64,000 bases of DNA from Streptomyces plumbidurans. Lineage in GTDB: Bacteria > Actinomycetota > Actinomycetes > Streptomycetales > Streptomycetaceae. The DNA lies in assembly GCF_019857225.1 (NCBI RefSeq), contig NZ_JAFJSY010000033.1:55069-119068 (forward strand), written 5' to 3'. The position numbers and the translations under genes were made by a program. Of this stretch, positions 1-9,439 are shown piece after piece (the first letter of the stretch is position 1; each line of letters starts with the position of its first letter). The notes beneath the pieces were generated by a model. The model was not told where the DNA came from. It ran no database searches and saw only the letters and a program-made list of their open reading frames with translations.

Positions 1-471
1 GCCCTTGAACCCGTGCGTCTTGAACGTCAGGAACATGTACGTGATGTAGACCAGCGCGGCCAGCACGACCGGGTACGCGAAGCGCGAGGTCGCCGGGAAC
101 TGTGCCACCGGGATGATGGACATCACGTTCATGATCCACACGAAGAAGAAGATCGACGTGAGGAAGGGGACGTACTTGCTGCCCTTCTTGCCGATCACTT
201 CGAGGGCGATGCTGCGGGCGACGAAGTTGTAACCGATCTCGCCGACGAGCTGCAGCTTCCCGGGGACCAGCTTCGGCTTGCGGAACGCGGCGGCGAAGAA
301 GCCGATCACGGCCAGCATGCAGATGACCGTCAGGAGCATCGGCTTCGTGAAGTCGAAGCCGCCGACGCTGAAGATCGGCTCGAAGTTGAACGAGTGGAGG
401 CCCGGCGCGGGAAAGGCACAGTCAGCATTGATGTGGCAGCCGCTTTCAGCGAGCAGCATGTGGGCACTCAC
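1..471 (-). CDS. atpB: ATP synthase F0 subunit a (partial, C-terminus beyond window)
   Basis: Subunit a forms the proton half-channels against the c-ring in the membrane F0 sector. The 157 codons visible are the N-terminal part; the gene runs off the left edge of the window. The protein begins VSAHMLLAESGCHIN, and has a hydrophobic segment around residues 43-62 and further membrane segments near 103-122 and 132-150, as expected for the family. The GTG start was chosen because AAGGAG lies about 7 nt upstream. It lies downstream of atpI on the same strand, which is the usual order of an atp operon (I-B-E-F-H-A-G-D-C). The conserved channel Arg lies outside the window and cannot be checked. Confidence 0.93.
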   Translation of the reverse strand, partial: MSAHMLLAESGCHINADCAFPAPGLHSFNFEPIFSVGGFDFTKPMLLTVICMLAVIGFFAAAFRKPKLVPGKLQLVGEIGYNFVARSIALEVIGKKGSKYVPFLTSIFFFVWIMNVMSIIPVAQFPATSRFAYPVVLAALVYITYMFLTFKTHGFKG

Positions 472-711
472 CCGTGACTCCTTCGTCGTGACGCATAAGT
501 AACGGCAACCTTGTGTGTCAGCGCGGCTGGTGAGGCCGCTGATCGGCACTGGGGACGTGGTGGTGTGACGGTGCCGCCGCAGTCCGTGGGGCGCATCCGC
601 CGAGGGCCCGGCCGCTCGGATTCCGTGCTGTGATCACAGCTGACGGTCCGAGTGCGCCGGCGGCCGTGGAGGCCTTGTCCTGTCCCGCTCGAGAAGCGGA
701 AGGACCCCCCA

Positions 712-727
712 CCGGAAGCGCTTCCGG
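712..727. repeat. perfect 16-bp palindrome between atpI and atpB
   Basis: CCGGAAGCGCTTCCGG reads identically on both strands with no spacer. It lies in the 294-bp gap between the atpI stop and the atpB start. The GGAAGCGCTTCC core resembles operators of LacI-family regulators, whose centre is typically a CG step. It has no loop, so it is a poor hairpin terminator. Whether anything binds it is unknown. Confidence 0.5.
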
Positions 728-765
728 ACGATAGCAGATAGGCATGTATCGCCTTTACCTGGCCC

Positions 766-1218
766 CTACGCCGCATCACGGGACTCCGCCTTGACCGGGT
801 CCGCCTCCTTGGCAGGCACGGACGGTACGGGGTCCACGTAGAGCATGCGGCTGGTGAGACTCTGCTTCACCTGTCCGCCGACCCACGCCAGGGCGGTGGC
901 CAGCAGGCTCAGGGCGAAGGCCCGGCCGTTGAACAACGTGGTGTCGCCGAAGGCGATGACGAAGACACCGATGAGCAGCAACTGCACGGTGTAGACGAGC
1001 AGTCCGGCCGTCATCGCCACCTGGGGCTTGTCCTGTGTGAGGCGCATCAGGGCGGCGGAGCCGAGTCCGAAGAAGCAGGCCACCACCGCGAGGGCCACCA
1101 GTCCGCCGACGAGACCCTTCTCACCGGCGACGACCGCGCTGACAACGGTGGCGACGATGCCCACGGGGGCGGCGATGATCGCTGCTCCCCGGAGGATCCG
1201 GACGTCGTTTGGCTGCAT
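766..1218 (-). CDS. atpI: ATP synthase protein I-like membrane protein
   Basis: A 150-residue hydrophobic protein with about four membrane segments (roughly residues 10-30, 35-55, 65-85 and 95-115) and a charged C-terminal tail. Its position just upstream of atpB, size and topology fit AtpI, thought to help c-ring assembly or Mg uptake for the F0F1 synthase; the family is weakly conserved, so the call rests mainly on synteny. The ATG start (MQPNDVRIL) is preceded by GGAG at a 9-nt distance; an upstream in-frame extension is less likely. A 294-bp gap, unusually long for an operon, separates it from atpB. Confidence 0.85.
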   Translation of the reverse strand: MQPNDVRILRGAAIIAAPVGIVATVVSAVVAGEKGLVGGLVALAVVACFFGLGSAALMRLTQDKPQVAMTAGLLVYTVQLLLIGVFVIAFGDTTLFNGRAFALSLLATALAWVGGQVKQSLTSRMLYVDPVPSVPAKEADPVKAESRDAA

Positions 1219-1549
1219 GCGGACGGCTCCAACGTAAGTGGGGGTCGAGACGTGGTGACCGGGTGTCACTGATCGGTAACCCGGTGCAGTGCAGAGGTTA
1301 ACGCGAGGAGGTGTGGGCGCTTCGGGCCAAAGGACCGTTCCGCCAAGGCCTTTCGGCGCTTCCTTCAACTGGTAGTGAACGCTATCACAAACTATTTGAT
1401 GCGGTCTTTACCTAGAAGGTGTGCCAGCTGTCACACATGAGAGTGACAGCGCGCGTCTGCGCAAGAACAGGGATGGTTTGTCTGGTATTGGGGAAGTTTG
1501 CTCCCCCACGACTTGGCAATGCTCTAGTCAGATTCTTACCTTGCCGAAG
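1219..1549. promoter_or_regulatory. atp operon upstream region with an inverted repeat
   Basis: A 331-bp stretch without a gene between the polyprenyl-phosphate transferase gene and atpI, and relatively AT-rich around 1370-1420. It should hold the atp operon promoter. It contains a perfect 8-bp inverted repeat, GCTGTCAC (1427-1434) and GTGACAGC (1443-1450), with an 8-bp spacer, which could be an operator or the terminator of the upstream gene. No clear -35/-10 pair was identified. Confidence 0.45.
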
Positions 1550-2854
1550 TCAGCGCGAAGTACCGGCATTCCGACGGTTCAGGGCGGTGGCTCCGTGGGG
1601 TCCGGCCACCCCCGCCGCCACCGGGGCGCGCTCCTCCTCGGACCCGCCGTCCTGCGCCGGCTCGGCCTCGGGTTCCGCCACCGCCGAGCCGCGGCGGTAG
1701 CGCGGAGGCATCAGGTGCTCGGCCCAGCGCGGGGCGCGCGGCGTGAAGCGCGGCAGCAGGAGCAGGGCCAGGCCCACCGCGCTGAGGATCACGATGCCCA
1801 GGACGATCCACATGGACGCCGAGTTGACCGAGTAGGCGAGCGCGCCGAACGCGATCAGCGCCGACCAGAAGTACATGATCAGCACGGCCCGGCTGTGCGA
1901 GTGGCCGATCTCCAGCAGCCGGTGGTGCAGATGCCCGCGGTCGGCCGCGAACGGCGACTGGCCGCGCCAGGTGCGGCGCACGATGGCCAGCACCAGGTCC
2001 GCGGTCGGCACCGCGATGATCGTCAGCGGCAGCAGCAGCGGGATGTAGACCGGCACCGTCTGGTGCACGGCCGCCTTCTCGGACCCGACGAACAGCTTCA
2101 GGGCGTCCGGGTCGACCTGTCCCGTGATGGAGATGGCACCGGCCGCCAGCACCAGGCCGATCAGCATCGAGCCGGAGTCGCCCATGAAGATCCGCGCGGG
2201 GTGCATGTTGTGCGGCAGGAAGCCGATGCACATGCCCATGAGGATCGCCGCGAACAGCGTCGCCGGGGCGGCGGCCTCGACGCCGTACGAGTACCAGATG
2301 CGGTAGGCGTAGAGGAAGAACGCCGCGGCCGCGATGCACACCATGCCGGAGGCCAGGCCGTCGAGGCCGTCGACGAAGTTGACCGCGTTGATGGTGATGA
2401 CGACGAGCGCCACCGTCAGCAGGGTGCCCTGCCACTGGGTGAGCGCCACGCTGCCGACGCCCGGGATGGGCAGCCACAGGATCGTCAGGCCCTGCATGAC
2501 CATGACGCCCGCGGCGATCATCTGGCCGCCGAGCTTGATCAGGGCGTCGATCTCGAACTTGTCGTCCAGCACGCCGATCAGCCAGATCAACGCCGCTCCG
2601 GACAGCAGCGCCCGCGGCTCGTTCGACTTCTCGAAGACCTCGCTGAGGTTGGTCAGATGGTCCGCGACCAGCAAACCGGCGCACAGCCCGAAGAACATGG
2701 CGATACCGCCGAGGCGCGGAGTGGGTTCCCGGTGCACGTCACGGGCCCTGATCTCCGGCATGGCTCCGGCCACGATCGCGAACTTCCGTACCGGCCCTGT
2801 CAGCAGGTAGGTCACCGCGGCCGTGACGCAGAGCGTCAGCAGGTATTCACGCAC
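1550..2854 (-). CDS. MraY/WecA-family undecaprenyl-phosphate sugar-1-phosphate transferase
   Basis: A polytopic membrane enzyme of 434 residues that transfers a sugar-1-phosphate (probably GlcNAc-1-P) from a UDP-sugar to polyprenyl phosphate, the first step of a wall glycopolymer. Visible signatures are REPTPRLGG near residue 55, the catalytic NFVDGLDGLA motif in the middle and the HLHHRLLEIGHS loop, together with ten or so hydrophobic segments. It has a hydrophilic Ala/Glu/Pro-rich tail after about residue 385. The GTG start (VREYLLTL) was chosen over an upstream ATG because GGGGAAG sits 5-6 nt before it and the membrane segment starts immediately. This is the normal Streptomyces neighbour of the atp operon. 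WecA-like is more likely than MraY, because the dcw cluster is absent here. Confidence 0.9.
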   Translation of the reverse strand: MREYLLTLCVTAAVTYLLTGPVRKFAIVAGAMPEIRARDVHREPTPRLGGIAMFFGLCAGLLVADHLTNLSEVFEKSNEPRALLSGAALIWLIGVLDDKFEIDALIKLGGQMIAAGVMVMQGLTILWLPIPGVGSVALTQWQGTLLTVALVVITINAVNFVDGLDGLASGMVCIAAAAFFLYAYRIWYSYGVEAAAPATLFAAILMGMCIGFLPHNMHPARIFMGDSGSMLIGLVLAAGAISITGQVDPDALKLFVGSEKAAVHQTVPVYIPLLLPLTIIAVPTADLVLAIVRRTWRGQSPFAADRGHLHHRLLEIGHSHSRAVLIMYFWSALIAFGALAYSVNSASMWIVLGIVILSAVGLALLLLPRFTPRAPRWAEHLMPPRYRRGSAVAEPEAEPAQDGGSEEERAPVAAGVAGPHGATALNRRNAGTSR

Positions 2855-3004
2855 AGGCTTCCCCACAGGTCTCGCTGGCCATCTCAGCCCCACACCCTAG
2901 CGAGGGACGCATATGAGTGGGGACTTCCGGGTAGCGACGATGGTTGCACGCGTGCCTGTGCACGCAGGCCGGACCCGAGTGCACACAGGGGCGCCTACCC
3001 TCGC

Positions 3005-4246
3005 TCAGCCGGTGTACGGCTGAAATCTACCGGTCAGCTCGCGCACCTCGTCGCGCGCCTTCTGGGTCTCCGTCCCGCCCCGCAGCACCTCCGCGAGCAG
3101 GGCGCCGATCCGCTGCATCTCCTCCTCCCGCATCCCCTGGGTGGTCACCGCGGCCGTGCCGAGCCTGAGGCCGCGGGCGTCGCCGTGCGGCAGCGCGCAG
3201 CAGTCGAGCACCATTCCGGCCGCCGCGAGCCGCCCGCGCGCGGTGCGGCCGTCGACGCCCAGGGGCGCCGGGTCGGCGGTGATCAGGTGGGTGTCGGTGC
3301 CGCCGGTGGTGACGACCAGGCCCTCCGCCGCCAGCCGGGCCGCGAGCACCCGGGCGTTGGCGACGACCTGATGGGCGTACGCCCCGAAGTCCGGTGTGGC
3401 CGCCTCGCCGAACGCGACGGCCTTCGCGGCGATGGTGTGCATCTGCGCGCCGCCCTGGGTGAAGGGGAAGACGGCCCGGTCCACCCGCTCCGCGAGCTCG
3501 GCGCCGCACAGGATCATTCCGCCGCGCGGCCCGCGCAGCACCTTGTGCGTGGTCGCGCAGACGATGTCGGCGTACGGCACCGGACTGGGCGCCGCTCCCC
3601 CGGCGACCAGGCCGATGGGGTGCGCGGCGTCGGCGATGAGATACGCCCCGACCTCGTCGGCGACCTCTCGGAAGAAGGCGTGGTCGATGTGGCGCGGATA
3701 GGCGATGGAGCCGCACACGATCGCCTTGGGGCGGTGGGTGCGGGCGAGGGTGCGCACCTGGTCGTATTCGATGAGCCCGGTCTCGGCGTCGACGCCGTAG
3801 CCGACGAAGTCGAACCAGCGGCCGGAGAAGTTGGCGGGCGAGCCGTGGGTGAGGTGGCCGCCGTGCGGCAGGCCCAGGGCGAGGACCGTGTCGCCGGGCC
3901 GCAGCAGGGCCGCGTAGGCGGCGAGGACGGCCGAAGAGCCGGAGTGGGACTGGACGTTGGCGTGCTCGGCGCCGAACAGGGCCTTCGCCCGCTCGACGGC
4001 CAGCCGCTCGGCCACGTCGACGATCTCGCAGCCGCCGTGGTGCCGGGCGCCGGGATAGCCCTCGGCGTACTTGTTGGCGAGCGGGGAGCCGAGGGCCGCC
4101 AGGACCGCGGGCGAGGAGAAGTTCTCGGCGGCGATCAGCTGCAGCGTCGTCGACTGCCGGTCGAGCTCCCCGAGCAGGATCTCGGCCAGCTCGGGGTCCT
4201 GCCGCAGCAGGGCGTCGGCGGTCTCTGGGGCGTGGGTGACCGGCAT
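3005..4246 (-). CDS. glyA: serine hydroxymethyltransferase
   Basis: A 413-residue PLP enzyme interconverting serine and glycine with tetrahydrofolate. Family features are QLIAAENFSSPAV near residue 38, NKYAEGYPGARHHGG near residue 58, and the PLP-lysine motif TTHKVLRGPRGG around residue 225. Some family positions are substituted: the usual SGSQAN is SHSGSSA and the usual MDLxxGGHLTHG is replaced by LGLPHGGHLTHG. This marks it as the divergent actinobacterial second paralogue rather than the canonical GlyA. The ATG start is preceded by GGGAG. Streptomyces usually carries another, glycine-operon copy elsewhere, so the physiological role here is uncertain. Confidence 0.85.
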   Translation of the reverse strand: MPVTHAPETADALLRQDPELAEILLGELDRQSTTLQLIAAENFSSPAVLAALGSPLANKYAEGYPGARHHGGCEIVDVAERLAVERAKALFGAEHANVQSHSGSSAVLAAYAALLRPGDTVLALGLPHGGHLTHGSPANFSGRWFDFVGYGVDAETGLIEYDQVRTLARTHRPKAIVCGSIAYPRHIDHAFFREVADEVGAYLIADAAHPIGLVAGGAAPSPVPYADIVCATTHKVLRGPRGGMILCGAELAERVDRAVFPFTQGGAQMHTIAAKAVAFGEAATPDFGAYAHQVVANARVLAARLAAEGLVVTTGGTDTHLITADPAPLGVDGRTARGRLAAAGMVLDCCALPHGDARGLRLGTAAVTTQGMREEEMQRIGALLAEVLRGGTETQKARDEVRELTGRFQPYTG

Positions 4247-4338
4247 GGTGGGCTCCCGGCGACGATGATTGCGGGCGGTTCGCCTCCGTGGTGACGTACG
4301 AACCAATGTAGGCCCGCGCACCCGGCGCCGCGCGGTTG

Positions 4339-5019
4339 TTACATCCTCGCGCGCACACCCGTGAGCGCCGTGACGACCGGATCCAGTGCCTGGTGTATCT
4401 CGTCGCCGATGGAGCGGAAGAAGGTGAGCGGGGCGCCGTAGGGGTCGTAGACCTCGTCCGCCTCGGCGGTCGGGGCCAGCAGCCACCCGCGTAGAGCGGC
4501 CGCGGCGCGGACCAGGGCGCGTGCGCGGGCGACCACGCCGTCCTCCAGCGGGGGCAGGGTCGCGGTGTCGATCGCCCGCACCAGGCGGGTGAACTCCTTC
4601 AGGGTGAAGGTGCGCAGGCCCGCCGAGTGGCCCATGGAGATGACCTGCTGACGGTGGTCGCGGGTCGCCGTCAGGACCAGGTCGGCCATGATGACGTGCT
4701 CGTCGAGCAGTTCACGGCCGGTGAAGCCGGTCGGGTCCGCGCCGAACTCGGCGAGCACGCGCTCCGCGTTGGCCTCCATGGGCGCGCCCTCGTGGCCCCA
4801 GGTGCCGGCGCTCTCCACGATCAGCGCGCCGCCCAGGACGCCCAGGCGCTGCGTCACGTAATGCCGGGTCAGCCGCTCGGTGATGGGCGAGCGGCACACG
4901 TTTCCGGTGCTGACGTGGAGGATGCGGAAGCAGTCGCGTGGGAGCCCGACAAACGTTGTCGTGATCTCCGTCGCCCGTTCCCCGTTGCCTATGCCACGCC
5001 CCGCGTCAGGGGCTGTCAA
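4339..5019 (-). CDS. LMW protein-tyrosine-phosphatase-like protein with Ser at the catalytic Cys position
   Basis: A 226-residue protein with the low-molecular-weight phosphatase fold signature. The P-loop reads HVSTGNVCRSP, whereas active family members have C-x5-R (for example VCTGNICRSP). Ser37 therefore occupies the nucleophilic Cys position, while Arg43 and Ser44 and the late Asp-Pro pair (VYDPYGAP, near residue 200) are kept. It also has an N-terminal extension of about 30 residues and a longer C-terminus than the roughly 160-residue family norm. The TTG start at 5019 overlaps the TGA of the upstream Sua5 gene (TTGA) and has GAGGTGG just before it, so the two are translationally coupled. 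Activity cannot be assumed. Confidence 0.8.
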   Translation of the reverse strand: MTAPDAGRGIGNGERATEITTTFVGLPRDCFRILHVSTGNVCRSPITERLTRHYVTQRLGVLGGALIVESAGTWGHEGAPMEANAERVLAEFGADPTGFTGRELLDEHVIMADLVLTATRDHRQQVISMGHSAGLRTFTLKEFTRLVRAIDTATLPPLEDGVVARARALVRAAAALRGWLLAPTAEADEVYDPYGAPLTFFRSIGDEIHQALDPVVTALTGVRARM

Positions 5020-5663
5020 TTGGCCACCTCGAGGTCGGGTACGACCTTGCGCAGCTCCTCCGGCGACAGCGCGCCCTCGCGCAGCAGCACCGGCACCCGG
5101 CCGGTGACGTCGACGATGGACGACGGGACGTTGCCGGGGGTGGGGCCGCCGTCGAGGTAGACGGAGACGGAGTCGCCGAGCATCTCCTGCGCGGCGTCGC
5201 AGTCCTCCGGCGCCGGGTGCCCGGAGAGGTTGGCGGAGGAGACGGCCATCGGGCCGACCTCGGTCAGCAGCTCGATGGCGACCGGGTGCAGGGGCATGCG
5301 CACGGCGACCGTGCCCCGGGTGTCCCCCAGGTCCCACTGCAGGGACGGCTGGTGCTTGGCGACAAGGGTGAGCGCGCCCGGCCAGAAGGCGTCGACCAGC
5401 TCCCAGGCCATCTCGGAGAAGTCGGTGACCAGACCGTGGAGCGTGTTCGGGGAGCCGATCAGCACCGGGGTGGGCATGTTGCGGCCCCGGCCCTTGGCCT
5501 CCAGCAGGTCCACGACGGCCTCCGAGGAGAAGGCGTCCGCGCCGATGCCGTACACCGTGTCGGTCGGGAGGACCACGAGCTCGCCCCGGCGCACGGCGGA
5601 CGCGGCCTCGCGCAGACCGGTGGTGCGGTCGGTCGCGTCGTTGGTGTCGTATCGCCGAGCCAT
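5016..5663 (-). CDS. L-threonylcarbamoyladenylate synthase (Sua5/YciO/YrdC family)
   Basis: A 215-residue cytoplasmic enzyme of the TsaC/Sua5 family, which makes threonylcarbamoyl-AMP from threonine, bicarbonate and ATP for the t6A37 modification of ANN-decoding tRNAs. Visible motifs are VLPTDTVYGIGADAF (about residues 30-44), KGRGRNMPTPVLIG, and SSANLSGHPAP (about residue 145). It has only the YrdC domain and lacks the C-terminal Sua5 domain. The ATG start follows a short gap after prmC, and the 3' end overlaps the phosphatase-like gene by 4 nt. The prfA-prmC-sua5 order is a widely conserved translation cluster. Confidence 0.92.
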   Translation of the reverse strand: MARRYDTNDATDRTTGLREAASAVRRGELVVLPTDTVYGIGADAFSSEAVVDLLEAKGRGRNMPTPVLIGSPNTLHGLVTDFSEMAWELVDAFWPGALTLVAKHQPSLQWDLGDTRGTVAVRMPLHPVAIELLTEVGPMAVSSANLSGHPAPEDCDAAQEMLGDSVSVYLDGGPTPGNVPSSIVDVTGRVPVLLREGALSPEELRKVVPDLEVAN

Positions 5664-5715
5664 GTCTAGCGGGCCTCCTCGTACACGTACATCCGGGAAA
5701 GAGTCTGCGGGGCGG

Positions 5716-6561
5716 TCACGGCAGCGCCTTGCGGGCGGTCGCGAACCGGGGGCGTTTGTTGAGGTCGGGGTGGTCGGCCGCGTCGGCCCAGCCCCGCTCC
5801 TCGGTGAAGATCCACGGCACCTGGCCGCCCTGGGTGTCGGCGTGCTCGATGACGACGACACCGCCCGGGCGCAGCAGCCGGTGTGCGGTGCGCTCCAGAC
5901 CGCGGATGAGTTCGAGCCCGTCCGGGCCCGAGAACAGGGCGAGTTCGGGGTCGTAGTCCCGGGCCTCGGGAGCGACGTACTCCCATTCGGTCAGCGGGAT
6001 GTACGGTGGGTTGGAGACGACCAGGTCGACCTGGCCGTCGAGGTCGTGGAAGGCGTCGAGGGCGTTGCCCTGGCGCAGGTCGACGCGGGAGCCGGCGACG
6101 TTCTTGCGGGCCCATCCGAAGGCGTCCTCGGACAGCTCCACGGCGTGCACGCGCGAGCGCGGGACCTCCTGGGCTAGGGCGAGCGCGATGGCGCCGGAGC
6201 CGGTGCACAGGTCCACGATGCAGGGCTCCACGACATCCATGGCGCGCACGGCGTCTATGGCCCAGCCGACCACGGACTCGGTCTCCGGCCGCGGCACGAA
6301 GACGCCGGGGCCGACCTGGAGTTCCAGATAGCGGAAGTAGGCCCGCCCGGTGATGTGCTGCAGCGGCTCACGCTGCTCGCGCCGGGCGATGACCTCCCAG
6401 TAGCGGGCGTCGAAGTCGGAGTCCTTCACGGAGTGCAGCTCGCCCCGCTTCACGCCGTGCACGAACGCGGCGAGCTCCTCCGCGTCGTTGCGCGGCGAGG
6501 GCACGCCGGCGTCGGCCAGCCGCTGGGTGGCCTGTGCCACCTCTGCGAGCAGCAGGTTCAC
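5716..6561 (-). CDS. prmC: peptide chain release factor N5-glutamine methyltransferase
   Basis: A 281-residue SAM-dependent methyltransferase that modifies the Gln of the GGQ motif in release factors RF1 and RF2. It shows the N-terminal helical release-factor-binding domain (about residues 1-75), the SAM-binding VDLCTGSGAIALALA segment (about residue 117) and the hallmark catalytic NPPYIPLTEWEY motif (about residue 186). It sits 41 nt downstream of prfA, its substrate gene, on the same strand and is clearly co-transcribed with it. Length is normal for PrmC/HemK. Confidence 0.95.
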   Translation of the reverse strand: MNLLLAEVAQATQRLADAGVPSPRNDAEELAAFVHGVKRGELHSVKDSDFDARYWEVIARREQREPLQHITGRAYFRYLELQVGPGVFVPRPETESVVGWAIDAVRAMDVVEPCIVDLCTGSGAIALALAQEVPRSRVHAVELSEDAFGWARKNVAGSRVDLRQGNALDAFHDLDGQVDLVVSNPPYIPLTEWEYVAPEARDYDPELALFSGPDGLELIRGLERTAHRLLRPGGVVVIEHADTQGGQVPWIFTEERGWADAADHPDLNKRPRFATARKALP

Positions 6562-6602
6562 GCAAGTCCTCCGTGTCGTACTGGGTCGTGCGTACGTGCC
6601 TG

Positions 6603-7679
<1,077 letters not shown>

Positions 7680-7720
7680 CTTGGGCTCCTGAAATACGTA
7701 CGGCGGAAAGGCGGGCGACC

Positions 7721-7770
7721 AAAAACGCCGGTCCCGGCGCGCCTGTGGAGGGCGCGGCCGTGGACCGGCG
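7721..7770 (-). terminator. hairpin plus U-run downstream of rpmE
   Basis: Perfect 9-bp stem: CGCCGGTCC at 7726-7734 pairs with GGACCGGCG at 7762-7770. The 27-nt loop can itself form a GC-rich inner stem. On the minus strand the stem is followed directly by five T residues (7721-7725), a classical intrinsic terminator layout that is rare in this GC context. It lies 12 nt downstream of the rpmE stop. Confidence 0.8.
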
Positions 7771-7782
7771 GATTGGAGCTCG

Positions 7783-8004
7783 CTACTTCTTGGAGCCGGC
7801 AGCCTTGCCGAAGCGGGCCTCGAAGCGGGCCACACGGCCGCCGGTGTCGAGGATCTTCTGCTTGCCCGTGTAGAACGGGTGGCACTCGGAGCAGACCTCG
7901 GCGCGGACGGTGCCGCTGGAGATCGTGCTGCGGGTGGTGAACGACGCGCCACAGGTGCAGCTGACCTGCGTCTCGACGTACTCGGGGTGGATGTCGCGCT
8001 TCAA
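7783..8004 (-). CDS. rpmE: 50S ribosomal protein L31 (zinc-binding C+ form)
   Basis: A 73-residue protein with four Cys in the pattern C-T-C near residues 16-18 and C-x2-C (VCSECHPFYTGKQ) near residues 37-40, which makes it the zinc-ribbon C+ form of L31. The TTG start (LKRDIHPEY) was chosen because AGGAG lies 5 nt before it and the conserved KxxIHP N-terminus follows at once. Streptomyces usually carries a second, zinc-free L31 under Zur control elsewhere; this copy is in the constitutive rpmE-prfA context. A strong intrinsic terminator follows it. Confidence 0.96.
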   Translation of the reverse strand: MKRDIHPEYVETQVSCTCGASFTTRSTISSGTVRAEVCSECHPFYTGKQKILDTGGRVARFEARFGKAAGSKK

Positions 8005-8137
8005 GGTGTCTCCTAGTTTCGGGAGGGCGCCGGGTCGCAGCCGCGGATTGCTGCCACGTGAACCGGAGCCGACGTACCAGTCTGCCAGGACTGGGGCCAT
8101 CCCCCAAAACCGGGGGTTCGGGTGTTCTATTCCGGGT

Positions 8138-8152
8138 GGCCCCGCCGGGGCC
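8138..8152 (-). terminator. GC hairpin immediately after the LCP gene stop
   Basis: GGCCCC (8138-8143) and GGGGCC (8147-8152) form a 6-bp stem with a 3-nt loop, starting 1 nt past the stop codon of the LCP gene. A second small stem (CCCCC at 8101-8105 and GGGGG at 8112-8116) follows. Neither has a T-run, so this is a plausible but unproven terminator. Confidence 0.45.
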
Positions 8153-8153
8153 C

Positions 8154-9293
8154 TCAGCCGGCGTGCACGACGCCCTTGGCGTCGCCCGTGGCCGTTCCCT
8201 TCGTCGCCGACCTCGGGATGGCCCGGTCGTTCTTCAGGGCCGTCCAGACCTGCTCGGACTTGGCCTTCTCGACGATGACGCGGTTGCGGTTGGACGGGTC
8301 GTACTGGACCGGCATCGTGACCATGGTCATCTTCGAGGAGCTGATGCCCTTGAGGCCGTTGGCGAAGGACATCAGGGAGTTGACCGAGCCCAGGTCGGAG
8401 TCGGTGGTGACGGTCTTGGTGCCGGTGTCGGCGAGGTCGTAGAGCTTCTTCGGGCTGGTGAAGACGCCGAGGTGCTTGACCTGGTCGGCCAGCGCCTTGA
8501 TGAAGGCCTGCTGGAGCTGGATGCGGCCGAGGTCGGAGCCGTCGCCGACGCCGTGCCGGGTGCGGACCAGGCCGAGGGCCTGCTCGCCGTCGAGCTTGTG
8601 GGTGCCGGCCTTGAGGTCCAGATGGCTCTCGGGGTCCTTGATGTCCTTGGTCGTGGTGACCGGGACGCCGCCGAGCTCGTCGACGAGCTTCTCGAAGCCC
8701 TTGAAGTCGACCTCGAGATAGTGGTCCATGCGGATGTCCGTGAGGGACTCGACGGTCTTGACCGCGCAGGCCGCACCGCCCGTGGAATAGGCGGAGTTGA
8801 ACATCACGCCGTGTGCGGCGGGATGCGTGCCGCCGTGGGTGTCGGTGCACTCGGGGCGGTCGATGATGGTGTCGCGCGGAATGGAGACCACACTGGCCCG
8901 CTTGTGGCCCTTGTACACGTGCACGACCATCGCGGTGTCGGAGCGGGCCGACCCGTCGTCCGCGCCGCCGCCGAGCTTCTTGTTGCCGCCGGCGCGGGAG
9001 TCCGAGCCGAGCACGAGGATGTTCTCCGAGCCGTTGTCGACCTTCGTCGGCCGGGACGTGCCGAGGGCCGAGTCGATGTCGATGCTCTTGATGTTGCCGT
9101 TGAGCTTGAAGTACACGTACCCCGCTCCGGTACCGCCCAGCACGACGATGCCCGCCGCGACCCAGGCCGTGACCAAGAGGCCCTTCTGGCGCTTGCTGCG
9201 GGGCTTGCGGCGACGGCCCTTGGCGCTGTTGCGCGGGCCGTTGGTGCCGGGGGTGCCCGGTATGCCGGGTCCCGGCGTGCTCTCGGCGGACAT
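8154..9293 (-). CDS. LytR-CpsA-Psr (LCP) family wall polymer ligase
   Basis: A 379-residue membrane-anchored enzyme that probably transfers polyprenyl-linked glycopolymers onto peptidoglycan. The N-terminus is Pro/Gly/Lys/Arg-rich (1-38), followed by one membrane span (about 40-62) and an extracellular LCP domain (about 88-300) with LVLGSDSRAG, SIPRDT and LVRTRHGVGDGSDLGR, which carry the conserved Asp/Arg residues that bind the pyrophosphate. It continues about 80 residues beyond the core domain. The ATG start follows GAGGAG. It lies downstream of the protease gene after a strong terminator, and upstream of rpmE. Confidence 0.92.
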   Translation of the reverse strand: MSAESTPGPGIPGTPGTNGPRNSAKGRRRKPRSKRQKGLLVTAWVAAGIVVLGGTGAGYVYFKLNGNIKSIDIDSALGTSRPTKVDNGSENILVLGSDSRAGGNKKLGGGADDGSARSDTAMVVHVYKGHKRASVVSIPRDTIIDRPECTDTHGGTHPAAHGVMFNSAYSTGGAACAVKTVESLTDIRMDHYLEVDFKGFEKLVDELGGVPVTTTKDIKDPESHLDLKAGTHKLDGEQALGLVRTRHGVGDGSDLGRIQLQQAFIKALADQVKHLGVFTSPKKLYDLADTGTKTVTTDSDLGSVNSLMSFANGLKGISSSKMTMVTMPVQYDPSNRNRVIVEKAKSEQVWTALKNDRAIPRSATKGTATGDAKGVVHAG

Positions 9294-9439
9294 GTGCTCC
9301 TCGTTCTCGTACGGTCGGTTACCCCCTGAAGCCTGGGTCAGGCCGGTCGATACGGGTCGTATCGCACCATCGTCGCTCCATCGTCGCTCCATCGTCGCTC
9401 CATCCGGTCAGACGGAGAAACCCGAGAAAGGGTTGCACA

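Noticed and set aside
1421..4294. A 957-codon plus-strand open frame
   Set aside because: It is antisense to the polyprenyl-phosphate transferase and glyA genes; its Arg/Gly/His-rich composition is the mirror of high-GC coding sequence.
4247..4338. Possible glycine riboswitch upstream of glyA
   Set aside because: The gap is only about 90 bp and does not show the conserved purine-rich aptamer core.
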